Assembly (NCBI GenBank): GCA_049487715.1 | Contig: CP150576.1 | Coordinates: forward strand, 1-64,000 | Reading direction: 5' to 3' | Origin: Pycnococcus provasolii | Taxonomy: Eukaryota > Chlorophyta > Pseudoscourfieldiophyceae > Pseudoscourfieldiales | DNA: 64,000 nucleotides | Part shown: piece by piece, positions 26,248 to 35,489 of the stretch | How positions within the stretch are numbered: position 1 is the stretch's first letter | Layout of the letters: the number at the start of each line of letters is the position of its first letter | Position numbers and translations under genes: made by a program | Notes under the pieces: model-generated | The model's database searches: none | What the model was told of the DNA's origin: nothing | The model's input: only the letters and a program-made list of their open reading frames with translations

Positions 26248-29200
26248 CTCCCCCTCGTTCTCTACGTCCGTAGAGAGCGTCACCACAGCGAGCAACACGC
26301 CATCGTGTTTCCGATAGCCTTGAGCATTTTCCGGCCCGCCGTCTGTGCAAAAGATAGCACGCTTGAAGATGCTTCTCGAACGTGGTGCGCGGCAGCGACT
26401 TTGTGAATAAGTCAGCCACATTCTCGGATGTGTCCACCCGTTTGACCACGAATTCGCGTCCGGCGGTTGCAGCTTATCATCCAACCATTTACGCTTGATA
26501 TCAATATGCTTCGTACCCCGTGTGACGTCGGGTGGTCAACGAGGTTTGCAGCGCCATTTTATCTTCGAACAGTACGGTGGGTCCATGCATTTCCTCGCCC
26601 AGAGATTGAATTAAGCGGCGAAGAAAGATTCCCTCTTGAATTGCATGAACTAATCCGTATACTCAGCCTCTACAGTACTCAAAGCAATGGTCCGTTGAAG
26701 CTTGCTCACCCAACTTATCGGTCCACCATTGAGAAAGAATACATATCCAGTCGTGGACTTCCTAGAGTCCAAGTTATCACCCCACGACGCATCCACGTAA
26801 CCGTGGAGCTCGGCAGTGCGACGTGGAGATTCCAGTAACATATTCCGGCGTCTCCGGTGCGATGCAGATATCTCAGAATGTTTCACACGTTCCAGAGGTG
26901 AGCCGTATAATGAGTGGATGAGCGAGGCCAGGAGCGTGAAAGTTCCAAAAGTCCGGTTTTTTTGAGTGTTCGGGTGGTCCTTCGAACGGAAACTCGCTTG
27001 CAGGAATGAGTATTAGTAAGCGGTTTCCATACCGAAGTCTTTCAGAATTTAATATGTGGTTGGTAACGTATTCATCCGGTTACGTCCAGAATGCCCAAGC
27101 AATTTGCGTTCTGGGTTCAGTTGTATCGAACTTTTACGGAATTGAGTTAGATATGTCTGATCGTCTTCCACAAATATTGTCGCCACGTAACGAAATAAGG
27201 GTCCCGTCCTTATGCAAAAGTTATATTTTGTTGAGCCAGGTTGGAGTGAATTTGTTCCACATTCGCAGGTTTGTCCGTAATCCCTTTTTGAGTATGCACA
27301 CCATGTGTTCCTTTCAGGTACTACAAAGCTTGCGGTTGTTCCATGTAGATTGGTTTGCTTGATTGCATTCAAATAACGTTCGATACGTCGATTGTATCGC
27401 TTTCCATCCTCGTTTTGTGCGTGACAAATAATGCGGTATGCATACAGGCGGAAGTTTCGTCAAAATCAACACCGTGATTTGGGTGTCTTCTGGAACGAGG
27501 GGTTTGTACGTTCGATCTCACCATCTCGCTTCCTTTTCACTTTGAATACCCATTTCGTTTTGATGATATTATCCTGCCGTGGTGGTGAAAGGTTCCAAGT
27601 GCCTTTCTTTTCCACAATGTTGGATCTCTGCTTTATCGCTCTTCCATAGATGTGCATCAGGTGACCGTATCGTTCCAAATATGTGCGCGGTAAGAGGATC
27701 AACGTGAAGCATGGTGGTGGGGATTGCTTGGATGTCTGATTGATTCTCACGGTACATTGTTTTTAGCGTTGAGTTGTTTATTTGGTACACTATGCGGGTT
27801 ATGGGTAGAGATCTGATCCACGTTGGATAATTATGTTGACCCCCCTGGTTCAAACGCGTTCCAAAAGGTTCGAATTTTGAGTGTGTCGAGTGATCGCGAT
27901 AATGATGTTCTCGCTATTCGCGCGCGTTCCGATACCCTATGTGTGTTGGGGCGATGTGGGTTGGGTGTTTTGTCGGCATTTATAAGTTAAGTCGCGGGGT
28001 TTTGTTGACGGTTGTTTGATCTTGGGTGAGCGCGCGAAAATTTTGGTATACGTTACGTGTTGGTGTTGTGGTTCATTTCCGTGAGGTATTGACATTTGTT
28101 GCCAGTGAGGTTTTTATGTTGTTTGTAGAGGTAAGTAAGCCATTCTTGAATTCTCTTCTCAATACGTACACGGGCTGCCGACGAGTTTGAGATTTGTGTT
28201 GGTGTCGTTGCCTGTAATTAGCCATCGTGTTTGAGTGGGATTTCGTCGTCCGTTGTTATGTTTGATGGAAGCCATTTGTTGGTGATTTTATCCACTTGGT
28301 GTAGCCATCCGCCAGGTCCAGATTATTTATCGAAATTTTGTGGGGTAGTGATATGTGAAGAATTCCTCCAGTATCATTTCTACTGGTGCATTTTTCGAGT
28401 TTATTGTTGAACTTTTGAAGATGCGGGAACAGTGTGTTGCCGGTTTTTCAGTTGCATTACATTTCTTGTGAAGAATCTGAATCCCTAGTCCTCGAACTGA
28501 TCGGTTTGTGGGTGCCACACGAATGTTTGGTTGATGTGTACCGATGTCACCGGCGTCTTGTCGGTGGCGTGGTTTAGGGATATGGCGAAGAAATGTGTAG
28601 TTGCCAGTTTTCGAATATTGCTTGGGATTTTCTTGGGTAACCCTTCAGATGATGGTGTGTCGCTCAGGGGATAGTTTTTATACACGCGGAAGTGCCGAGA
28701 ATTCCACAGAATCGGTCGAGATGTAGCGGTGCGCCAATGTGCCGAATACGGTTTTGCCACTGGGAGGTAGTGCCGCTTAGTCGTATTCTTTTCTTCGAGA
28801 AGTTGTCGAACGAGATGTGAAATTTCCCAGCGTCGATTTAGCTCTTAATTTCGGCATTTCCTCTTGAGCTGGTCGTTCCGATGAATTCTTGATTGTGAAC
28901 TTCTTTGATTATCGGATGGTTGCTTTCTTAATTTCGGAAGAAGTTTAGTTATGGTGTGGTTTCACCGTATCCCGTTCGCCATAGATTTTCATGTACCTAT
29001 CGCGATATGAAATGATGCCACTTTATGTTTCCAGCGATGGGTTTACCGGAACGGGGTCATGCCCCAAACTCTCCTAACCGATGCATGGTAGCATCGGTGT
29101 CCGTGGACAGGCGCTTTTTGTTTTAGTTTTGCGAGATATGATTCCAAACTCGGTGAAGGTTAGCCTTGATCCCCAGGTGTGAGTATTTTGTCGAGGCGCG

Positions 29201-29523
29201 CGAAGACGGGTGTCAAGTGGAATGAACTGATAGCGATTCCTGCGTTTCGAAACTTACCGAAGTTGTGCTGCCGTACGGAGATAGTGTGTGGTGGTGTGGA
29301 GACGGCGGGGTGATGGTGTATATCCCTTAGCGTAGTGAGGGTAGGTATTTGTTGCGTCAGTGTTGTTGACGTCCGTAGCCAAATAGTTTGACGAGACGCG
29401 TGAGGGTGAATTTGATCCAACTGTTTAGCAACTTGTCGAGTAATATGGTTGAAGCTTTAAGATTCTCCGAGTAGTACACGTTTGGATGTCGATGTTGAGC
29501 TGCCTCGATCACCTCCAGTAATT
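26248..29523 (-). pseudogene. Copia pol remnant (RT and RNase H recognisable, many frameshifts)
   Basis: Short minus-strand frames carry copia pol landmarks in the expected order but in different frames and with stops between them. KTKWVFKVKRKRDGEIER (RT entry, about 27543-27600) is followed in a shifted frame by GVDFDET. YVDASWGDNLDSRKSTTGYV, ISWVSKLQRTIALST and VEAEY (RNase H) lie at about 26650-26800, and SENVADLFTKSLPRTTFEKH (pol C-terminus) at about 26365-26430. I could not find a clear protease or integrase active site between 27.8 and 29.5 kb, though that interval is where they should lie. This part is noticeably more AT-rich than gag. It cannot encode a working polyprotein as written. 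Confidence 0.8.
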
Positions 29524-31449
29524 TCACTGGATTAGCATTTTCCAATGTGTGTTAGCTGAACCGGAGTTTTCCATCGATTCCGTAGCTATCACTGGTCGGG
29601 AGTTTGCGAGGTTTGTGTTCCTTTGCCCTGTGGATGGATTGGTGATCCCGTGTCGAGTAACAGCGAATCCGGATAATGTTGACGAAGATGAGCAAAGCTC
29701 CAATGCCGTGAAGATGTTATCCTTTCCCTCTGCCACCACGGGTTTACTTTGTGTCTTCTGGTTTCCTTTTCCGAGCATTGTTGTTTGTTTTCGTTGCGTT
29801 GCAAAGCGGATAACTGGATTATGGCTCCCGCCCCCAGGTGCCCAACACTTTGTTATATGATGTTTCTCAGGGTTGGGACATTTTGGGTTCGTGCAAGGTC
29901 CTTGAAGCGATGATGTGCGTTGTTGTGCCGCTGCCAAAGTTTCGTCGTTTGGGTCAACCGTTTGCTCCACAGCGAGAACCGGTCGTCCGGTATGTCGCGT
30001 AGTAGACGTGACGTCTACTACGCTCTCGATTCTCAGTTTGGTGCAGGCTTTCGCCACGAAGGTCTTGAGTTCGATGTCTGCGTCTCGCGTAATGTTGGCA
30101 TTCTTCACCTCATTCATTACCGCCGTTCGTGCGTTCGGCTGCAGCGACCGTATAAACGTTGTCAACAGTTCGAAGTTTGTTTGCCTGAAATTCGTGAGGT
30201 TGAATTTTCTCAGTTGTTCTTGCCATCTCACATGATAATGCCTGAGATCCTCCGTTCTGTCTTGTACGACGGCTTTGAGTTCCTGCAGGGCACCGAGGCC
30301 GTCCTCGATCTCGTGCCTTTCGAAATTTCTCTGAACTTCATTCCAAAGGCGCGCTCCATCATGGTGTTGTGCCGCTTCGGCGTCGTGCAGGATACCCAGA
30401 ATTTCTGGACTTAAGTGCTCCTCTTCCGCGAGCAACGCCATGCTTAATTGCTCAAACATGTCGTTGGCGTCCCTCCGCAGCTCGGGAGGAACTCCGTTGG
30501 GTGAGTGTAGCATGGCGTTCCCGGATCTTGTCCATCTCGATCTCGTATACGCTGAGAATGCGAGTTTGAAAGTCGGCCAACTCCCTTTGAATGCCGGCCG
30601 TTTGCCTGGATTGGATTGCTCGAGCTCGCGTGATAGGTGTCTCGCGTATTCTGCGGCCGCAAGTCTCTCCGTTGGAGCCCTCGCGGGTTCCGCGCGTTCT
30701 GCTCGAGCTATCCTTTGCGCTTCCCTTCGCTCAAGTTCTACTTGAATGATGGCGTTCGATTCAGCGCGTGCGGCTTGCACTTCCTCTTGCGCTTTGCGCA
30801 GTTCTTCCACGAGTGTCTCGATGAGCTCCTCTCTCTCCTCCGCGCTATTCTCCTGTGTTGCACCGGCAGCACCGGCAGCTCTCGGTGGCTGTCTCGGCGG
30901 TGGTGCTTGCGTTGCCCTGGGAGCTCTTTGTGGCTGTCCCGCCGGCGGCACTAGCGTTGCCCCGGGAGCTCTCTGTGGCTGTCCCGGCGGCGGCACTTGC
31001 GTTGTTCCGGGAGCTCTGTGTGGCTGTCCCGGCGGCGGTGGCGGCACGTCGCAGTGCTCCACGCGAGGTGGTGTAAACGCTCGCTGTGGAGTTGACGGCC
31101 GCGCACCCCGTTTCGACGTTTCCGGCTGTGCGGCCGGTCGTTTTTCACGCCGGCGTGCTTCACGCTCGGCCGGTGTCCTCAGGCTTCCACGACGAGCTTG
31201 TTCTTCGCGTGCACGACGAGCTTGCTCTTCGCGTGCACGACGAGCTTGCTCTTCGCGTGCACGACGAGCTTGCTCTTCGTGCCTTGCGTCTGCAAGGCGC
31301 GCGCTTCGTCGCGTGACGACTTGCCACTCGGCGTCTTCAGCCGCGCGTGTCGTCGTGTCGCGCGCCGTCGTGTCGCGTACAGCGTCGGCATACGTTGTCA
31401 CGTATCTTTCGGCTAGGTCGGCCGTCTCGGTCGAAGCTCGCGCCGCCAT
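29524..31449 (-). CDS. gag: Copia Gag protein
   Basis: An intact 641-aa frame begins about 130 bp inside the 5' LTR. Residues about 55-90 carry four near-perfect REEQARRA octapeptides, matched by 24-bp DNA repeats at 31190-31285. Residues about 145-200 carry Pro-rich GQPQRAPGAT repeats. The central domain (about 280-480) resembles copia UBN2-like gag, with FKGSWPTFKLAF and a LRHYHVRWQEQLRKFNLTNF stretch. A CCHC-like knuckle, CTNPKCPNPEKHHITKCW, then GGG near residue 515, has the spacing seen in some fungal/protist copia gags. Gag forms the virus-like particle and binds element RNA. The frame ends where pol should begin, and no fusion is seen. Confidence 0.85.
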   Translation of the reverse strand: MAARASTETADLAERYVTTYADAVRDTTARDTTTRAAEDAEWQVVTRRSARLADARHEEQARRAREEQARRAREEQARRAREEQARRGSLRTPAEREARRREKRPAAQPETSKRGARPSTPQRAFTPPRVEHCDVPPPPPGQPHRAPGTTQVPPPGQPQRAPGATLVPPAGQPQRAPRATQAPPPRQPPRAAGAAGATQENSAEEREELIETLVEELRKAQEEVQAARAESNAIIQVELERREAQRIARAERAEPARAPTERLAAAEYARHLSRELEQSNPGKRPAFKGSWPTFKLAFSAYTRSRWTRSGNAMLHSPNGVPPELRRDANDMFEQLSMALLAEEEHLSPEILGILHDAEAAQHHDGARLWNEVQRNFERHEIEDGLGALQELKAVVQDRTEDLRHYHVRWQEQLRKFNLTNFRQTNFELLTTFIRSLQPNARTAVMNEVKNANITRDADIELKTFVAKACTKLRIESVVDVTSTTRHTGRPVLAVEQTVDPNDETLAAAQQRTSSLQGPCTNPKCPNPEKHHITKCWAPGGGSHNPVIRFATQRKQTTMLGKGNQKTQSKPVVAEGKDNIFTALELCSSSSTLSGFAVTRHGITNPSTGQRNTNLANSRPVIATESMENSGSANTHWKMLIQ

Positions 31450-31578
31450 GTCACTACCAAATGGGAAATATTTTTTTTTTGAGAGTCTAGTACGTCCGTT
31501 ATACCGTTAGAACGGTCTCTTTCAGGCCGTTCGAGGATAGTGCGTGCGCTGCGTTGCGCGCGTTTGAGGCTCGTAACC

Positions 31579-31880
31579 TATTATGTTTGTGGTTTCACGT
31601 AGTTACACTTGAGTGTATTCGCGGCGCCACTACCCTCTCTTGAGAAGTTAAGTCCTTCTTCCCGAGTGTCTCGCCCACCTCTCTCTGTCGTGTCGGCTCG
31701 TGGATACCTCTTCCCTCGCGCTCCGGTATCGCGTTGCCACCCGGGGGCGTCAACGCGATTCCAGGCTGGGGGGCTCAACAACTCTCGCCGCTATATGGCT
31801 TCTCAATGATAAACCCCGAACTCCCAATCTGACGCATAGCTCTCTCGTCGAATACTTGCCTCCTGCGAGCTATCTCAACA
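31579..31880 (-). repeat. Copia 5' LTR (302 bp)
   Basis: This is the promoter-bearing LTR of the minus-strand element, identical as far as I can compare to 25946-26247. Its outer edge meets the TSD CTGGG at 31881 and lies 86 bp from the DnaJ-TPR start codon, transcribing away from it. Confidence 0.93.
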
Positions 31881-31965
31881 CTGGGGGAGGCCTTCTCCCT
31901 TCTGGGGTCGCCGAGAGAAGAAGAAGGTTCTTCATCCATTTCCCCTCCCGCCACAGCACGCCACC

Positions 31966-33189
31966 ATGTTCGGTGACGCCAGCGACGCCGCACCGCCGCC
32001 TGCCGAGCCTGTCAACGAGGCGCTCGACGGCGACGGCCCCATGGACGTCGCGACGGCATACCTCGTCCTGGAAATTGCAGAAGCCGACCGCGGCAAGCTC
32101 GATAAAATCAAGGGGGCGTACCGCAAGATGGCGATCAAACACCACCCAGACAAGTCGCCGCCGGAGAAGCGCGAGGACGCGTCGCGCAGGTTTAAGCGCG
32201 TGGCGGCAGCATACCACACGCTGACGACCAATAACTTCGACTACGAACGGTGGTCCAACGCGTTCGTCATCCCGCCGCTGCAGACGCTCGCGGACGTCAT
32301 GGAGCTGGCCCTCAGTGGCAAGGACCCGGACGAGATCGACGCCATGCTGCGTGCTCGTGGCGATTACAGGCCACACCGCGACTTTGGCGTCAACCTTTCC
32401 ATTCCTTGGTCGGCGGGAAGCCGCGACGCGCCGTCGTGGGAGGTTCCGTCGGGAGCCGCGTACTCCAACACGCGCGACATCGAGTGGGTGAGCGCGTCGC
32501 AGAAAGCGCGCGCTGAGCTCGAGTACCGGCCGAAGCGCTACTTTCTCAAGTCCAATCCTACCGTACGTATCGAGTCGCTCGTGGGCATCGCCGCTGACAA
32601 GCGCCATCTGTGGGGTGACGACGAGGCTGACGACGACGACGACTCCGCCGCGGCGGCGGAGGCACAGGCGCAGAGAGACGCCACGGCGAAGGATATGAAG
32701 GATGCGATGAATAGTCTCGGCCTCTCCGGAAAGGAGCGCGTTGTCGGCGGCGGCAGCGGCGGCGGCAACGACGTGCCAGAGGATCTGTGCCCAGAGATGT
32801 CGGCAGGCGACGATGGTGCTTTGGATGCCGCGGAGCGCATGAATGACAAGGGCATCGACGCGTTCTCCGCAAAGCAATTCAGGCGTGCCATCGCCTACTA
32901 CGACGAGGCGATTCGCCTGTGCGGAGACCCACCGAAGCTGGCTTACTACGGAAATCGCTGTGCATGTCATCTAAAGCTCAGCAATGCCGAGGCGGCACTC
33001 GAGGATGCCATGATGACAACGCGAATCGACGACAATTACGCCAAGGGCTTTGCTCGTGCGGGAAAGGCTCTCGGTATGCAGGGCGAGTGGATACGAGCAA
33101 AGAGTCTGTTTCAACGAGCAATTGAGCTCGACTCGGGCAACAAAATGGCGGCGAGTGGCTTGAAGGAGGCGGCAAGATACATTTCTTGA
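31966..33189 (+). CDS. DnaJ-domain protein with C-terminal TPR repeats
   Basis: The 407-aa protein has an N-terminal J domain (about residues 27-90) with the essential His-Pro-Asp in IKHHPDKSPPE near residue 59, which stimulates Hsp70 ATPase. A middle region of about 150 residues is unassigned and includes a poly-Asp run and a Gly-rich linker. The C-terminal 120 residues form TPR-like helical pairs (AERMNDKGIDAFSAKQFRRA, then YYDEAIRLC and YGNRCACHLKLSNAEAALED). J plus TPR is the layout of DNAJC7-like cochaperones but in reverse order, since DNAJC7 has TPRs first. Its promoter is now split from upstream DNA by the copia insertion. It is convergent with the PcfJ-like gene, with 73 bp between stops. 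Confidence 0.87.
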   Translation: MFGDASDAAPPPAEPVNEALDGDGPMDVATAYLVLEIAEADRGKLDKIKGAYRKMAIKHHPDKSPPEKREDASRRFKRVAAAYHTLTTNNFDYERWSNAFVIPPLQTLADVMELALSGKDPDEIDAMLRARGDYRPHRDFGVNLSIPWSAGSRDAPSWEVPSGAAYSNTRDIEWVSASQKARAELEYRPKRYFLKSNPTVRIESLVGIAADKRHLWGDDEADDDDDSAAAAEAQAQRDATAKDMKDAMNSLGLSGKERVVGGGSGGGNDVPEDLCPEMSAGDDGALDAAERMNDKGIDAFSAKQFRRAIAYYDEAIRLCGDPPKLAYYGNRCACHLKLSNAEAALEDAMMTTRIDDNYAKGFARAGKALGMQGEWIRAKSLFQRAIELDSGNKMAASGLKEAARYIS

Positions 33190-33262
33190 CGTCTTTTTAC
33201 GTAAAAATTTAAAAAAATTATGTTCTAAAGAAGAATCTTACATTATTGTTTTGGCTTTCGCA

Positions 33263-35176
33263 TTACCAGAGCCACCAATGGTCGAGTTCCCAGCTTCCGG
33301 TTTCCGGACGAAGGCCCTCCTCCTTCGCCCAGCGACGCATGAGCTCCCAAGCCGTCTGCGTCGGCCAAGCTCGCGGGCGTGGGCCCTCAGCCTGGTGGAT
33401 GATGCGTTCGTCGTTCCAGATTTCAACCAGCAAAGCGACGTGCACGCGCTCGCCGTTCGCCTCACCATTCTCGTACATCATGTACTCAAGACTCCAGAAC
33501 GAACTCACACCGCTGCGTGCACGGCGGCAGTACTTTTCCAAATTGTATCCCATGTTGTGTTCGCCTTGCAGGCAGTTTCCGAGGAGCTGCCCCTGCGCTT
33601 CGAGGCGGGCTGAACTGAGAATCTCTTCGAAGCGAACGAGAGCCATCGCCTGATCTCCCAGCTCGGGGATGTGCACCGGCTCCTCAAAGCGCGTTGGTCG
33701 TATGCCAACGTGATTGCGCTGAAATCTCTCCCCCTGGCTGTTCAAGGCTGCAAGAGCCGATGCAGCCCCACCCCACGTCTGGCTGAGCTCGGCGAGGCGA
33801 CTTGGCGTGCGTCCCTTGAGACTCCACGACGGATTTCGGCGATGCTCCTCGAACATAAATGCCAACGCTGATTCCACGCTTTGGATTGTGTGCCAACCAT
33901 CTTCGGCATCGTCGGACGAGGATGTCGAAAACACCGCGGGACGTGCGAGGAGCATGTTTGTGGACTCGGAGACGGCGGAGACGGCATTGTTCGCTGCCGC
34001 TGCTGTTGCTGCACCTTGCAGAGACGCAACGGCATCGTCCGTAAAGAACGCGGGCGATGGCCAGTCTTCCTTGGCAATGGAATCCACGCGAGTGGCGGCG
34101 AATGCGACAGCCTCGCGCGCAAACGATCGACGCGCCTCCGCCTCGTCCGTCTGAGCAAGCAGGTCCGTAAGGACGGCACCACCCTGCGCCGTTGCTAGTG
34201 CGTGGTAGCACGCCGCGGCGATGCGAATCTGCTGCTCCTCGGTGATGGAGTTGTTGTTTGTTGCCGTGCGCTGCATGCCCAGGCTCACAGCAAGAGCGTA
34301 CGCGCCTGCACAATACTCCACTCCTCGCATGCGTGCTGCTTCCAGAGACGTGTGGACAGCACTGCCGCCATCGGACAGCATTTTGATTTCCGCCTTGGTA
34401 AGATTCGCATCGAGGTGTCCTTTGAGGGCAGCCTTGAGGCTTCCCCCTGCACCGACATCAACGAGCGAACGCACAAAAGGCAGAGCCGACTGCGACGATC
34501 GGCGCAGAGAATTGGCCGACCACGCGGATGGTGTTGACGACGCCGGTGGCAAAAGGCTGTGCACGAGCAAGCTGGGTGGAGGATGTTCGCAGAGGCAGTG
34601 TGTAAGGAGGTTGGAAAGCTGCACGTCGACATCTCCGGCGTCACCAATGCGCGGGAAACGTGCGTGACGTAGCCACAGCAGGTGCATGTCCTGCGTCTCC
34701 TCGTCGTTTGCTGTCGCTTCGTCAAAGGAAGTCATGGGCGTCGTCCAGTCTTCAGGCGCGTTGATGAATGCGAATTCAGAATCGTCGTCGTCGTCGTCGT
34801 CATCTGTCATCGCCATCGCAATCATGACGGATGCGTTCGCAAGTGCAAAGGCACCAAGCGGCGTCGCAAAGAGCGCCGTGGTATCGTCGCGTGCTTCCAG
34901 GAGCTGGTCCAGAATGGATTCCGCTTTTGAGCGCGTGCTAATGGAGGGCGCACAGTTCATGCGGCGTTTCGCAGCCATGGCGAGGACACCACGGTGCTCG
35001 TCGGACCACGGGTCGACGATGACCACCTCAGCGCCATCATCACGAGCTGGCGAGGAAGGCGACGACGACGAATATGGCGAAGGCGATGGCTCGAACGCAC
35101 CCCATTCCCTCGGCGGAAGAAGGCGTGGCAAGAGTGGCGCGTAAGAGGGCGAGACGGACGGAGCGCCATCGCACAC
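33263..35176 (-). CDS. PcfJ-like domain protein
   Basis: The first 500 residues of this 637-aa protein are low in recognisable motifs: Ser/Pro-rich start, a poly-Asp run near 125, and Ala-rich helices. The C-terminal part, about 520-625, resembles the PcfJ-like domain (PF14284). It reads ILSSARLEAQGQLLGNCLQG, then FWSLEY, then VALLVEIWNDERIIHQAEG and WELMRRWAKEEGL, the family pattern of a Gly-x-x-hydrophobic-x-x-Cys-hydrophobic box, a short strand and an I-x-Q-x-x-G box. PcfJ was named from an enterococcal conjugative plasmid and its biochemical role is unknown; most members are bacterial, plasmid or phage proteins. A nuclear copy here would suggest transfer or a wider distribution. The assignment rests on pattern recognition only. 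Confidence 0.5.
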   Translation of the reverse strand: MCDGAPSVSPSYAPLLPRLLPPREWGAFEPSPSPYSSSSPSSPARDDGAEVVIVDPWSDEHRGVLAMAAKRRMNCAPSISTRSKAESILDQLLEARDDTTALFATPLGAFALANASVMIAMAMTDDDDDDDDSEFAFINAPEDWTTPMTSFDEATANDEETQDMHLLWLRHARFPRIGDAGDVDVQLSNLLTHCLCEHPPPSLLVHSLLPPASSTPSAWSANSLRRSSQSALPFVRSLVDVGAGGSLKAALKGHLDANLTKAEIKMLSDGGSAVHTSLEAARMRGVEYCAGAYALAVSLGMQRTATNNNSITEEQQIRIAAACYHALATAQGGAVLTDLLAQTDEAEARRSFAREAVAFAATRVDSIAKEDWPSPAFFTDDAVASLQGAATAAAANNAVSAVSESTNMLLARPAVFSTSSSDDAEDGWHTIQSVESALAFMFEEHRRNPSWSLKGRTPSRLAELSQTWGGAASALAALNSQGERFQRNHVGIRPTRFEEPVHIPELGDQAMALVRFEEILSSARLEAQGQLLGNCLQGEHNMGYNLEKYCRRARSGVSSFWSLEYMMYENGEANGERVHVALLVEIWNDERIIHQAEGPRPRAWPTQTAWELMRRWAKEEGLRPETGSWELDHWWLW

Positions 35177-35489
35177 GTCGACGAAGTGAGGGGAGAGGTC
35201 TTGCCACGCCAGCTCGATCGGTCAAAAACGCTTGACGCGTTGGAAGTTCCCTTAATTAGGGGTTCGGCACACCCCTGGGAGAATTCGGGGTTTTAGCGTG
35301 CGCATGATTGACTCGTCGGAACAGCTGCTCAGCGTAGACCACTTTGCTTTATCATAAATACGCACTTGTTTTACAAACCCACCTTAGCGTCACGCAACAC
35401 ACGCAACGTGGCGACGAGGGCCACCCGCGGATCGCCCGACGGCGGGTCTGGCAACTTCGCTTGTTGAAATGTCTTCAACGCCGCGGTGA

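Larger units (their letters stand above)
25941..31885 (-). mobile_element. Ty1/copia LTR retrotransposon, minus orientation, with 5-bp TSD
   Basis: The element proper is 25946-31880 (5935 bp), bounded by two 302-bp LTRs and the target duplication CTGGG (25941-25945 and 31881-31885). On the element's own strand the LTR starts TGTTGAGATAG, and the inner edge of the 3' LTR is preceded by a polypurine tract, GAGGGGGAG, typical of copia elements. Downstream of the 5' LTR is TAGGTTACGAGCC, which resembles the half-tRNA primer sites used by some copia elements. Internal order is gag, then (broken) RT, then RNase H, consistent with copia. It inserted 86 bp upstream of the DnaJ-TPR start codon. Confidence 0.93.

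Noticed and set aside
30746-31510. Plus-strand Cys/Ala-rich 254-codon frame opposite gag
   Set aside because: A shadow of the repetitive Arg/Glu/Gln and Pro-rich gag codons.
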